64,000 nucleotides of DNA, taken from Cellulosimicrobium sp. ES-005 (GTDB lineage: Bacteria > Actinomycetota > Actinomycetes > Actinomycetales > Cellulomonadaceae). Position numbers and translations under genes: made by a program. The stretch spans positions 3,596,001 through 3,660,000 of the forward strand of contig NZ_CP159290.1 of assembly GCF_040448685.1 (NCBI RefSeq), read 5' to 3'. The first letter of the stretch is position 1; every line of letters begins with the position of its first letter. The notes beneath the pieces were generated by a model, which worked only from the letters and a program-made list of their open reading frames with translations, made no database searches and had not been told where the DNA came from. Shown in pieces: positions 28,101-36,080 of the stretch.

Positions 28101-28759
28101 GCCGGCGCGACCACCGCCCCGTGGTCGCTCACCGCCGCCCGGGCGACGTCGCGCACGTCGCGCGGCGAGAGGATCGGCTCCGGCTCGTCGGCGAATCGCC
28201 GCACGTACAGGTCGTCGGTGACCTCCTCGACGAGGTCCGCGACGTCCGGCAGGAAGCTCGTCGCGAGGTCGACGTCGGCCGCCGTCCCCAGCGCGGTGAG
28301 CATCTGCTGGCAGAAGCCGTGCGTCGTGGTGATGGTCGCGGCGTCGAGCTGGGACAGCGCGACGCGCAGGCGCTCGCGGCGGCGGTCGAGCTCGTCGTCG
28401 TCGACCGCGGCGAGGAACGCGACGAGGTCGTCCCGGCTGGACGCCGGCGCGGGCCCGCGCAGCGCGCGCTCGGTCGCGACGAGGCGCTCGCGGACGCGGT
28501 CGCGCAGCTCCGACGTCGCGGCGCGGCCGAAGGTCACGAGCATGATCTCCGGCAGGGCGGCCACGCCCTCGGCGACGTAGCGCGTCGTGAGGGTCGCGAT
28601 CGTGTGGGTCTTGCCCGTGCCGGCGCTCGCCTCGAGCACGACCGTCCCGCTCGGCAGCGCGCCGAACGGGTCGAAGCGCCGGGGTGCGCTGCTCGTCCCC
28701 GCCGTGCCCCCGTGCGCGGGGGCGCCGTCGGTCGCGGTCCGGGACGTCGCGCCGTTCAC
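25172..28759 (-). CDS. recB: exodeoxyribonuclease V subunit beta
   Basis: 1195 residues. N-terminal UvrD-like 3'-5' helicase: Walker A LEASAGTGKTHTIATL at ~40, VVMVDEFQDTDPEQW, LIGDPKQAIYAFRGAD and LLYVALTRARHQVVVHW. C-terminal RecB nuclease: GSIDAVLRV, YLVVDYKTNR (catalytic Asp and Lys) and PLQLVLYLVALHRYLR. A Pro/Glu/Asp-rich linker (SEPEDPGVQDEPEE region) joins the two parts. GTG start overlaps the recC stop by four bases. Confidence 0.95.
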   Translation of the reverse strand: MNGATSRTATDGAPAHGGTAGTSSAPRRFDPFGALPSGTVVLEASAGTGKTHTIATLTTRYVAEGVAALPEIMLVTFGRAATSELRDRVRERLVATERALRGPAPASSRDDLVAFLAAVDDDELDRRRERLRVALSQLDAATITTTHGFCQQMLTALGTAADVDLATSFLPDVADLVEEVTDDLYVRRFADEPEPILSPRDVRDVARAAVSDHGAVVAPADAAEGSVAAARYEVAVAARREVEARKRAMHLLDYDDLLVLLRRALTDPEHGATAARRVRSRFRVVMVDEFQDTDPEQWEILRTAFHGHPEECRTLVLIGDPKQAIYAFRGADVVTYLRAVEDATDTATLSTSWRSDGPLLAGLHALLGESALGDPRIVVRPVDAAHPEPRFSGGAPVRLRQVTRRAYRLGGSSAPSAPDARSLLARDVAADVAGRLGTADGGGDRVRDDALGAAGDDGVGTGTGRWRPLEPRDVAVLTRTNAQAEAVRSALVALGVPAVVSGPSSVFGSAAAQDWLTLLAALEQPGLHRRATALALTPFVGWDAQRLATAGDADHDELGDTVRTWARLLADRGVAAVAEVAARGGTTARVMARVDGKRYLTDLRHVTQALHEAAVTDGLGTAALTAWLRARIAEVGTVFTDERTRRLETDAAAVQVVTVHAAKGLEFGVVYVPFGWERFESDDQELFAFHDDHGQRVLHLGGVGSPGFVDAKARWRDEELGEDLRLLYVALTRARHQVVVHWTPTKRSTGSGPLTRLLLADRMLGGEPGRHARPDAMRDDAVRSAFEAVAARSGGTVVVEQVDARPKGERWSPGARAGSDLALAAATHLPDREWRRASYSALTAAAHHGPVGGIESEPEDPGVQDEPEETPDDDGTGAVPAEVPGGAPTTRPGADVPSPYEGQPGGTAFGTLVHEILEYVDTAADDLDAEVRARCAQAATVRVPGVEPVSLAAALGLSLRTPLGPIAGGLTLADVDPRDRLPELEFELPLAGGDETEGVTPSTLRDLADVLRAHLPADDAFARYPDLLAALADEAADGSGATGAAGGGVPLRGYLTGSIDAVLRVPVARPDGRPDPAGRRRYLVVDYKTNRVGPPGVPLAVGDYHPDATRDAMLASHYPLQLVLYLVALHRYLRWRVRDYDPDRDLAGGAYLFVRGMAGPDTPTGPDGAPYGVVAWTPPPGLVVALSALLDGGRA

Positions 28760-31700
28760 CGGGCACCTCGCAGCTCGTTCTCCAGCAGGGGCTCCCACAT
28801 GCGGCGCGCGAGCGCACCGAGGCGGGTCGGGTCGTCGGGGAAGCGGCCCAGGTCGGCCGTGGTGGCGAGCCCCGCGACGTCGGGGAGGGCCGGGTCCTGG
28901 CCCCACGCGAGGACGACGTACGGGTCCTTGCGCTCGAAGCCCTTGTTCCACGCCCAGCCCGCGCGCATCAGGGCGTCGCGCGCGTCGCTCGTGCGCCGCT
29001 CCTCCGTGTAGCGCAGCGACACGTCGGGCAGCAGCGGCAACGGCTCGCGCGCCGCCTCGTCGCGCAGCGCCACGAGGTCCGCGAGGACCCGGGACGCCGT
29101 CTCGCGGTCCGGCGGGGTGAGGGTGGACCACGCGACGCCCGGGCCCCGGGACGAGCGACCGATCGCGACGGCGTCCCACGGGCGGCCCGGGTCGCTCGCC
29201 GTGAGCGCGAGCGCCTGGACCCAGGCGCGCAGCCGGTGCTTGGGACCGAGCCGCGAGTACTCGGTGCGCACGACCCGCGCCCCGTGCACGCCCGGCACGC
29301 TCCCGACGAGGGTGCGGCCGTCGGGCAGCACGGCGCGGACGTCGACCGTCTCCGCGGAGCTCAGCACGTCCTGGCTCACCGGGCGGCCCGCGGCGAGGTC
29401 GGCCTCGCGCGCGGCCTCCACGGCGGCGACGCGCAGCGGGCCGACGGCGCGGACCACCTCCTGCAACGCCGAGCGGCCCAGCTCGCGCGGCGGGACCTGG
29501 CCCCGGCGCCACTCGGCCTGCATCGCCCGGTTCGGGTCGACGCCGGCGAGCGCGGCGCGGAGCACGCGGTCGCCCACGCCCCAGCCCGCGAGGCCGGTGA
29601 GCGCGAGCGGGAGGCGGTCCTCGACGTCGTCCTCCGCCAGCACGAGCCCGACGTCGAGCGTGTGCTGCGCGAACCAGCGCGGCGCGTTCTCCAGCAGGCG
29701 GACCAGGTCGTCGAGCTCGACGTCGGCGCGGGCGTCCGCCCCGGCGTCCGGGACCTCGCCGGCCTGCGGGCCGCTCTCGGCCACGGCCGGGAGCGAGAGC
29801 GGCGCGCCCACCAGCGCCCCGACCGGCTGACGCGTCTCGCGCGCCTGGCGGGCGCCGTCGAACGCCGCGCCGTCGTGGCTGAACGGACCCGGCACGCCCA
29901 GAGCGCCCGGGATGAAGTTGCGCTCGTCCACGGTCTGCAGCGGGTGCTGCACGACGACGTGCTCGCGCGCCGGGCGCCCGTCGGGAGTCCGCGCCACGCG
30001 GTCGAGCGCGTCGAGCAGCTCCGCGACGGGGACCGCCGGCGGGCGGGCGGCGCCGGTGCGCTCGTCGGCGCCCGTGTGCACGACGACGAGGTGGTCGCCC
30101 GCCGCCGCGACGGCGTCGAGGAAGATCTGCCGGTCCTCGCTGCGCGCGTCGCGCTCGCCGATCTCCGGGTGCCGCGCGAGCAGGTCGTCGCCCGCGGGAG
30201 CGGCGGTGCGGGGGAAGACGCCGTCGTCGAGGCCCAGGAGGCACACGACCCGGTGCGGCACCGAGCGCATCGGCTCGAGCGAGCACACGGTCAGCGCGCC
30301 CGTGCGGAACCCGGCACGGGTCGGGCGCCCCGCGAGACGGTCGTCGAGCAGCGCGCGCACGTCCGCGAGCCGCAGCGCGACCCCGCCGTGCGCGGCGCCC
30401 GCCGCGCGCACGTCGCCCAGCACGCGGCGCGCGGAGCCGATCTGCCACCCCTCCGTGGGCGGCGCCTCGGCGAGCAGCGTGAGCGCGCGGTCGAGCGCGT
30501 CGAGCCAGTGCGCCAGCGGGTGCACCCCGTCGAGCGCGCGCAGCGTCTCCGTCAGCCGTGCGACGAGCTCTGCGAGGCGGCCCGCGAGGTCCACGTCGGT
30601 CGAGCCGACGTCGTCCAGCGGCAGCGCCGGCCCGACGAACCGCGCGTCCTCGTCCGCCATCGCCGCGCCGAGCAGGAGCCGGTCGAGCGCCGCGTCCCAC
30701 GTGCCCTGCCGCACGTGCCCGTCGATCCCGAACCGGGCCCGGCGCGCGCCGTCCTCGCCCCAGTGCACGCCCGCCTCGACGGCCCACTGGCGCAGGCGGT
30801 CCACGTCGTCGTCGGAGAACCGGAACCGGCGCCGGACCGGCGCGCTCGCCGCGAGGTCGAGCACCTCCGACGCCGTGACGCGGCCGTCTGCGAGGCGCAG
30901 CAGGGTGGCGAGCAGCGCGAGCACGGGGTTGGTCGTCCCGGCGCCGCGGTCGGCGAGGCTGACCCGCAGGCGCTGACCGGGGTGCGCGTCCTCGCCGAGC
31001 TCGGGGACCGCGCCGAACGTCGCCGTGACGAGGGGCGCGAACGTCTCGACGTCGGGGCACAGCACGATCACGTCGCGCGCCTGGAGCGTCGGGTCGGCGG
31101 AGAACAGGCCGACCAGCGTCTCGCGCAGGACCTCGACCTGGCGCGCGCGGCCGTGGCACGCGAGCACCTGCACGGACCGGTCCGCCGGATCGAGCAGGTG
31201 CGCGCCGGCGGGCTCGTCCGCCCGCAGCGCGGACTGCAGCGCGCCGAGCAGCGTCGGGGGGGTCGGCGCGGCCGCGTGGTGCGTCTCGACCGACTCACCG
31301 GCTGAGAGCCGGAGCTGCAGCTCGACCGCGTCACGGCCGGTCGACGCGAGGAACGGGTGCCGGGCGAGCGTGGGCAGGTCTGCGCGACGTCGCGTGCCTG
31401 CGTGGTCCGGGGCGGTGTCCTCGGTGAGGTCGTCGCTCGTGGCGGGGGCGCCGTCGTAAGCCGCGACCTTCTCCCACAGCGCGGGCGACGGGTGCACGAG
31501 CCACAGGTGGACGTCGCGGTGCTCGGCGAGCGCGTGCAGCACGCGCAGCTCGTCCTCCGGGAGCCGCGTCGGGCCGAACACGGACAGCCGCGGCGGGAGG
31601 TCGACGGCCGCGGGGTCGGCGCGGAGCGCGGCGACCGCGTCCTCGACACGACGTGCGGGGTCCGTGGCCGGGACGCGGTCGACCAGGCGGCGCCAGAGCT

Positions 31701-32232
31701 CGGGCTGCCAGGCGAGGTCGTCCGGGGTGTCGCCGGACTCCGCGACCGGGGACGCCGCCGACCACGCGAGCACGACCTCGGGCCGCTGCCGCGCGTAGTC
31801 GACGAGCAGGTCCGCGAGCCGGCGCGCGAGCGTCAGGCGCCGGCCCCGCCGAACCTCGTCGCCCGGGTCGCCGACGTACCGCGCGAGCGGTGCCGCCCAC
31901 GGCTCGGCGAGGTGCGCGTCGAGCACCTCGAGCACCGACCAGGCGAGCCGCTCGGGGCGCCACGGGTCGTCGTCGGGGGCGAGGTCGGTGAGGTCCGCGA
32001 CGACCTGCTCCACGAGCCGGCGCGGGCCGCGGAAGTCCACGTTCGCGCAGATCCCCGACGTCTCGCCCGCGCCCAGGTGGTGCGAGAGCCGCTGCGCGAG
32101 CCACCGCTCGACCCCGCGCGTCGGGACGGCCACGACGTCCGGCGTGAACGGGTCCTCCGGCGCCTCGGCGAGCACGGCGGCGAGCGGCGCCACGAGCGCC
32201 TCGGCACGCTCGGAGCGGTGCACGTGCAGCAA
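28756..32232 (-). CDS. recC: exodeoxyribonuclease V subunit gamma
   Basis: About 1158 residues. The family's conserved N-terminus LLHVHRSERAEALVAPLAAVL is clear, followed by VAVPTRGVERWLAQRLS and PRRLVEQVVADL; later VLCPDVETFAPLV and CLLGLDDGVFPR. RecC is a catalytically inactive helicase/nuclease-fold subunit that splits the duplex and recognises Chi. Start uncertain: TTG at 32232 follows AGGGG by five bases and fits the family N-terminus; in-frame GTG at 32319 and ATG at 32406 would add poorly conserved residues. First gene of the operon. Confidence 0.93.
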   Translation of the reverse strand: MLHVHRSERAEALVAPLAAVLAEAPEDPFTPDVVAVPTRGVERWLAQRLSHHLGAGETSGICANVDFRGPRRLVEQVVADLTDLAPDDDPWRPERLAWSVLEVLDAHLAEPWAAPLARYVGDPGDEVRRGRRLTLARRLADLLVDYARQRPEVVLAWSAASPVAESGDTPDDLAWQPELWRRLVDRVPATDPARRVEDAVAALRADPAAVDLPPRLSVFGPTRLPEDELRVLHALAEHRDVHLWLVHPSPALWEKVAAYDGAPATSDDLTEDTAPDHAGTRRRADLPTLARHPFLASTGRDAVELQLRLSAGESVETHHAAAPTPPTLLGALQSALRADEPAGAHLLDPADRSVQVLACHGRARQVEVLRETLVGLFSADPTLQARDVIVLCPDVETFAPLVTATFGAVPELGEDAHPGQRLRVSLADRGAGTTNPVLALLATLLRLADGRVTASEVLDLAASAPVRRRFRFSDDDVDRLRQWAVEAGVHWGEDGARRARFGIDGHVRQGTWDAALDRLLLGAAMADEDARFVGPALPLDDVGSTDVDLAGRLAELVARLTETLRALDGVHPLAHWLDALDRALTLLAEAPPTEGWQIGSARRVLGDVRAAGAAHGGVALRLADVRALLDDRLAGRPTRAGFRTGALTVCSLEPMRSVPHRVVCLLGLDDGVFPRTAAPAGDDLLARHPEIGERDARSEDRQIFLDAVAAAGDHLVVVHTGADERTGAARPPAVPVAELLDALDRVARTPDGRPAREHVVVQHPLQTVDERNFIPGALGVPGPFSHDGAAFDGARQARETRQPVGALVGAPLSLPAVAESGPQAGEVPDAGADARADVELDDLVRLLENAPRWFAQHTLDVGLVLAEDDVEDRLPLALTGLAGWGVGDRVLRAALAGVDPNRAMQAEWRRGQVPPRELGRSALQEVVRAVGPLRVAAVEAAREADLAAGRPVSQDVLSSAETVDVRAVLPDGRTLVGSVPGVHGARVVRTEYSRLGPKHRLRAWVQALALTASDPGRPWDAVAIGRSSRGPGVAWSTLTPPDRETASRVLADLVALRDEAAREPLPLLPDVSLRYTEERRTSDARDALMRAGWAWNKGFERKDPYVVLAWGQDPALPDVAGLATTADLGRFPDDPTRLGALARRMWEPLLENELRGAR

Positions 32233-32436
32233 GGGGACCCCTGTCGGTGGTGGCGGACCGGTCGTCGCGCCCGCCGGTCGGCCGGGCGCTACGAGGAATC
32301 TACGAGGTGCGTCCCACACCGTCGAACCGCCGTCCACATCGTCGGGAACGACGGTGCCGTCCTGGGCGGACGTGCCGGCTGACGCACGCCCGACCGAGAG
32401 GCGCACGCCGGAGCGCGTCGCTCCCTCGGACGTGCG

Positions 32437-33174
32437 TCACTTGACCTCCGGCTCAGCGCGCCGTGCGACGAACACCCACTCGCGGCCCGGGCGGTCGGGC
32501 GCGTCGCGGACGTCCACGACCTCGAAGCCGCACGCCACCAGCGACGCCTCGACCTCGTCGCGCTCGCGGAAGCGCAGCGTCGAGTCGGAGTGCAGCTCGG
32601 TGCCGTCGGGCAGCACGGTCGTGTCGTGGAAGGACACGAACGGGAGCGACACGTCGGTGAGGTCGGTCCACGACTCGACCGGCCCGACGTCGGGCACGTC
32701 CACGCGTACGGTCGTCGCCTCGCGGACCCAGCCCTCCCAGGCCCGGCGCGCGGGGTCGCGCGTCTCGAAGACCAGCCACCCGTCCGGGACCAGCGCGGAG
32801 CGGACGCCGCGCAGCGTCGCGGCCCACGCGTCGTCGGTGAGGAACACCTGCGCGACGTTCGCCGTCATCGTCGCGAGGTCGACCCGGAGCGGCGGGAGCG
32901 TCGTCGCGTCGCCGTGCAGCCAGCGCACGCGGTCGGCGCCCGGCTTGGTGCGCGCGACGTCGAGCGACGCGCCCGCCGGGTCGACGCCGACCACCTCGAT
33001 CCCACGCCCTGCCAGGAGGCACGCGAACGTCCCGGTGCCGCACCCGACGTCGAGCACGCGCCGCGCGCCGAGCTCGTCGACGATCGCGACGTACGCGTCG
33101 AGGTCGCTGCGGTCCGGGTCGAGCGGGTCGTAGAGCGCGGCGAGGCGAGGGTCGTCGAAGATCGCGTCGGGCAT
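32437..33174 (-). CDS. class I SAM-dependent methyltransferase
   Basis: 245 residues. Rossmann methyltransferase: motif I VLDVGCGTGTFACLLAGRG, motif II acidic residue in VVGVDPAG, and post-motif region DGWLVFETRDP. N-terminal MPDAIFDDPRLAALYDPLDPDRSDL is the pattern of many small-molecule methyltransferases. Substrate not predictable. It ends ~200 bp before recC and may have its own transcript. Confidence 0.87.
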   Translation of the reverse strand: MPDAIFDDPRLAALYDPLDPDRSDLDAYVAIVDELGARRVLDVGCGTGTFACLLAGRGIEVVGVDPAGASLDVARTKPGADRVRWLHGDATTLPPLRVDLATMTANVAQVFLTDDAWAATLRGVRSALVPDGWLVFETRDPARRAWEGWVREATTVRVDVPDVGPVESWTDLTDVSLPFVSFHDTTVLPDGTELHSDSTLRFRERDEVEASLVACGFEVVDVRDAPDRPGREWVFVARRAEPEVK

Positions 33175-33261
33175 CCCCCGACGCTACGAAGGCCCGCACG
33201 GCCGGTCCACACCATTCCGGAGCACGCGCCGACCAGGCGCCTGTTGCCCGCCGACCATGCT

Positions 33262-33297
33262 GTCGTGGCCCGTCCCGACGCCGGGACGGGCCACGAC
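33262..33297 (-). terminator. perfect 16-bp hairpin terminator after metZ
   Basis: GTCGTGGCCCGTCCCG and its exact complement around a 4-base loop, 23 bp beyond the metZ stop. Confidence 0.8.
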
Positions 33298-33319
33298 CAC
33301 ATCGTCGGCGCGAGGGTCG

Positions 33320-34570
33320 TCAGGCGTCGAGCGCCTGCTCCACGTCCTCGATGACGTCGAGCGGGTCTTCCAGACCCACCGACAGGCGCACGGTCGTCTC
33401 CGCGATCCCGACGGCGGCGCGGCCCTCGGGGCCGAGCTTGCGGTGCGTCGTCGTGGCGGGGTGCGTGATCAGCGACTTCGCGTCGCCGAGGTTGTTGGAG
33501 ATGTCGACGACCTGGAGCGCGTCGAGGAACGTGAACGCGCGCTTCTTCGCCGTCTCGGGGTCGGTGCCCTCGGGGACGGCGAGGTCGAACGTCACGACCG
33601 TGCCGCCGCCGCTCTGCTGCGACCGCGCGAGCTCGCGCTGCGGGTGCGACGCGAGGAACGGGTAGCGCACGCGGCCGATCCCGGGGAGCTGCTCGAGCGC
33701 CTCGGCGACCTGCGCGGCCGCCGCGTTCTGCGCCGCGACGCGCACCGGCAGCGTCTCCAGGCCCTTGAGCAGCACCCACGCGTTGAAGGCCGAGAGCGAC
33801 GGCCCCGTGTTGCGGAGGAACGTCTGCACGGGCCCGTTGACGTACTCCTCGGTCCCGAGGATCGCGCCGCCGAGCACGCGGCCCTGCCCGTCGATGTGCT
33901 TGGTCGCCGAGTACACGACGACGTCCGCGCCGAGCTCGAGCGGCTTCTGCAGCAGCGGCGTCGCGAAGACGTTGTCGAGCACCACCACCGCGCCCGCGGC
34001 GTGCGCGAGCTCGCTCACGCGCCGCGCGTCGACGATGTCCTGCATGGGGTTGGACGGCGTCTCGAAGAACACGACGTCCGCGGGCGTGGACAGTGCTTCC
34101 TCCCACTGGGAGGGCACGTGCCCGTCGACGTAGTCCGTCCGGACGCCCCACTTGGCGAAGATCTCGTCGAAGATGACGATGCTCGACCCGAACAGCGCAC
34201 GTGCCGCGACGATCCGCGACCCGGAACCGACGAGCGCGGCGAGCGACGTGAACACCGCGGACATGCCGGACGCCGTCGCGTAGCAGGCCTCGGCACCCTC
34301 GAGCAGGCGCAGGCGCTCCTCGAACGCGTGCACCGTCGGGTTGCCGTAGCGCGAGTAGACGAACCGGTCGAGCTCGCCCTTGAACGCCGCCTCGGCGTCG
34401 GCGGCGCGGTCGTACGTGTACCCCTGTGTGAGGAACAACGCCTCGGAGGTCTCCTGGAACTCCGTGCGGTGGTGGCCGCCGCGCACGGCGAGCGTCGCGG
34501 GGCGCGCGCTCGCGGGCAGGGGCTTGCGGCCGGAGCCGCCGGGGACGCTCCCGGGCTGCGCGGCGCTCAC
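33320..34570 (-). CDS. metZ: O-succinylhomoserine sulfhydrylase (Cys/Met-metabolism PLP enzyme)
   Basis: 416 residues, GTG start. Converts O-succinylhomoserine (or O-acetylhomoserine) plus sulfide to homocysteine. Features: YSRYGNPTVHAFEERLRLLEG near the N-terminus, VVVLDNVFATPLLQKPLELGA, PLP lysine in VYSATKHIDGQGRVLGG and NLGDAKSLITHPATTTH near the C-terminus. It overlaps the rhodanese gene, as in the mycobacterial Rv0390-Rv0391 pair, and lies under an S-box riboswitch, so repression by SAM is expected. Confidence 0.93.
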   Translation of the reverse strand: MSAAQPGSVPGGSGRKPLPASARPATLAVRGGHHRTEFQETSEALFLTQGYTYDRAADAEAAFKGELDRFVYSRYGNPTVHAFEERLRLLEGAEACYATASGMSAVFTSLAALVGSGSRIVAARALFGSSIVIFDEIFAKWGVRTDYVDGHVPSQWEEALSTPADVVFFETPSNPMQDIVDARRVSELAHAAGAVVVLDNVFATPLLQKPLELGADVVVYSATKHIDGQGRVLGGAILGTEEYVNGPVQTFLRNTGPSLSAFNAWVLLKGLETLPVRVAAQNAAAAQVAEALEQLPGIGRVRYPFLASHPQRELARSQQSGGGTVVTFDLAVPEGTDPETAKKRAFTFLDALQVVDISNNLGDAKSLITHPATTTHRKLGPEGRAAVGIAETTVRLSVGLEDPLDVIEDVEQALDA

Positions 34571-35046
34571 CGGGCGGCCTCGTCGTAGGTCGTGGTGGGC
34601 AGGCCGCGCACCTTCCAGCCCTCGACGTCGCGCAGGCCCGAGAGCCCCTGGGCGCCCTCGAAGCCCTCGAGCACGTTGTACGACGGCCCGAGACCGGCGG
34701 CCGTGGCCGCGCGCGCGGCGCCGATCGACCGCTGGCCCGAGCGGCACAGGAACACGACGGGACGCTCGTCGCCGGGCGTGAGACCCGCCTCGACGAGCTG
34801 GTTCACGAAGCGCGGGTTGGGCCCGGCCGGGGTCACCCACTCGTCGAACACGACGTCGCGGTCGAGGTCCGTGGCGTCGGGAACGCCGATGGTGCGCCAC
34901 TCGCCCTCGGTGCGGACGTCCACGAGGACGGCGCGCTCGTCGTTCGTCAGCAGGTCCCACGCCTGCTGGGGGGTGAGGTCGCCGGCGTAGCCGACGGCGG
35001 GTCGCGCGTCGGGTACGGCCGACGTCTGCTGGGACTGGTCGCTCAT
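34567..35046 (-). CDS. rhodanese-like sulfurtransferase
   Basis: 159 residues. Rhodanese domain with VLVDVRTEGEWRTIG and the active-site loop VFLCRSGQRSIGAA carrying the persulfide Cys. Start ATG preceded by GGAGGAGG. The C-terminal NVLEGFEGAQ...GWKVRGLPT is typical of the partner of metZ. It may deliver or handle sulfur for homocysteine synthesis; this is inferred from coupling to metZ. Confidence 0.92.
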   Translation of the reverse strand: MSDQSQQTSAVPDARPAVGYAGDLTPQQAWDLLTNDERAVLVDVRTEGEWRTIGVPDATDLDRDVVFDEWVTPAGPNPRFVNQLVEAGLTPGDERPVVFLCRSGQRSIGAARAATAAGLGPSYNVLEGFEGAQGLSGLRDVEGWKVRGLPTTTYDEAAR

Positions 35047-35056
35047 GAGTCCTCCT

Positions 35057-35157
35057 CCATCGATCGTGGCAGTAGCACCCTGCGCCCGGCCGCCTCGCGA
35101 CGGACCGGGGGGTTGCTGCGGCGTCGACGTGCCACGTCACTCGGCCGCTCCGGATGG
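35057..35157 (-). ncRNA. SAM riboswitch (S-box type) controlling the rhodanese-metZ operon
   Basis: On the minus strand the leader contains the S-box order: P1 CCATC (35157-35153), AGCGGCCGAGTGACGTGGC with the kink-turn GA steps, GACGCCGCAGCAACC, a variable stem, then GGGTGCTACTGCC and the P1 partner GATGG (35061-35057). The P1 3' strand directly adjoins the GGAGGAGG ribosome-binding site, so control is probably at translation initiation. The upstream 257-bp gap also holds the start of the opposite-strand gene at 35304. Confidence 0.88.
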
Positions 35158-35303
35158 TTGCTCGGGATCGTACGCCACCCGTCCGACGCGTGGAACGCCC
35201 GTCTCGGGGAGCGGCCTCCGGGAGGGGGTGCCCGACGTCGGACGGTCGCGCTAGCGTGATCGCGCGCCGGGGCGGGGGTCCCGGGAGAGAAAGGGGGGAG
35301 ACG

Positions 35304-35885
35304 GTGGCCAGCGTGCGACGACGGGCGGTGGGCGCGGCCGTGGCGGCCGGCGTGGTCGGGACGGGCGTCGTCCTGCTGTGGACGGCGCCCGGAGGCGAGG
35401 ACGCCCCGCAGACGGTGGTGCACGTCGTCGGGGACGCGGTCCCCGGGCTGCCCACCGAGCGGCCGCGGGTCGTCCAGGTCGAACCCGACGAGGACCTCGT
35501 CTCGCCCTTCCCCTCCCGAGAGGCGCTCGACGGTGACGCGCACACGGGGGAGCCGATCGACCTGGCCGAGCACACCGTCGGCGGGTACGAGGGCTGGTGG
35601 ACCTCGGACGGCGACGGCGAGGCGTGCGACGCCTACGCCGACGCGCACCCGGAGGTCGTGCTGGTCAGCACGCGCACCGGTGAGGTCGTCGAGGCGCACA
35701 CGAACGGCGTACGGCTCCAGCGTCCTCCGCAGACGCCACCGGGAGACCCTGCCGAGTGGCCGCCCGACTCGGTCGTCGTCCTCGACGCGCGGACCGGCGC
35801 GGTGCTCGACGCGTTCGAGGTCGACGAGTCCGGGTGGCGCCTCGACCTGCCCATGGACTGCGTCCCGCCATCCGAGACACCGTGA
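35304..35885 (+). CDS. membrane-anchored or secreted protein of unknown function
   Basis: 193 residues from GTG after AGGGGGGAG. Begins VASVRRRAVGAAVAAGVV, an N-terminal basic-hydrophobic signal anchor, then an acidic extracytoplasmic region. Four cysteines? Only two are clear (GEACDAYADAH and PMDCVPP). The pattern VVLVSTRTGEVVEAHTNG / VVVLDARTGAVLDAFEV looks like two beta-propeller-like hairpins. No family recognised. It ends 45 bp before the SAM-IV riboswitch. Confidence 0.6.
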   Translation: MASVRRRAVGAAVAAGVVGTGVVLLWTAPGGEDAPQTVVHVVGDAVPGLPTERPRVVQVEPDEDLVSPFPSREALDGDAHTGEPIDLAEHTVGGYEGWWTSDGDGEACDAYADAHPEVVLVSTRTGEVVEAHTNGVRLQRPPQTPPGDPAEWPPDSVVVLDARTGAVLDAFEVDESGWRLDLPMDCVPPSETP

Positions 35886-35929
35886 CCACCGGTTGACACG
35901 CTCCGTCCCGCGCGCACATCCTGGACGCA

Positions 35930-36047
35930 GGTCATGAGTGCCAGCGTGAAACCCCGGTTTGCTGGCCGGCAACCCTCCTCTCGCGGCGGGGTGCCCCGGG
36001 TGACGACCAGGCCGTACGCCGACCGGCGCGCGGCAAGCGCGGGGATC
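35930..36047 (+). ncRNA. SAM-IV riboswitch upstream of the class V aminotransferase gene
   Basis: The sequence follows the SAM-IV (RF00634) consensus almost base for base: GGTCATGAGTGCCAGCGTGA at the start, GCTGGCCGGCAACCCTCC, CGGGGTGCCCCGGGTGACGA-CC closing the core (to 36008), and the pseudoknot-side stem GCGCGGCAAGCGCGGG. A perfect -35 TTGACA is at 35893-35898; the -10 is poor. Control of the downstream gene, 34 bp away, by SAM is expected. Confidence 0.93.
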
Positions 36048-36080
36048 ACCGTCCCCGGACTGCCCTCGGAGGACTGTGTC

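Noticed and set aside
25370-29011. Very long open frames antisense to recB/recC (over 1000 codons)
   Set aside because: Shadow frames caused by extreme third-position GC; Arg/Val/Asp-rich translations without motifs.
35934-36080. In-frame N-terminal extension of the class V aminotransferase starting at 35934
   Set aside because: It would translate through the SAM-IV aptamer; the ATG at 36081 has a good RBS.
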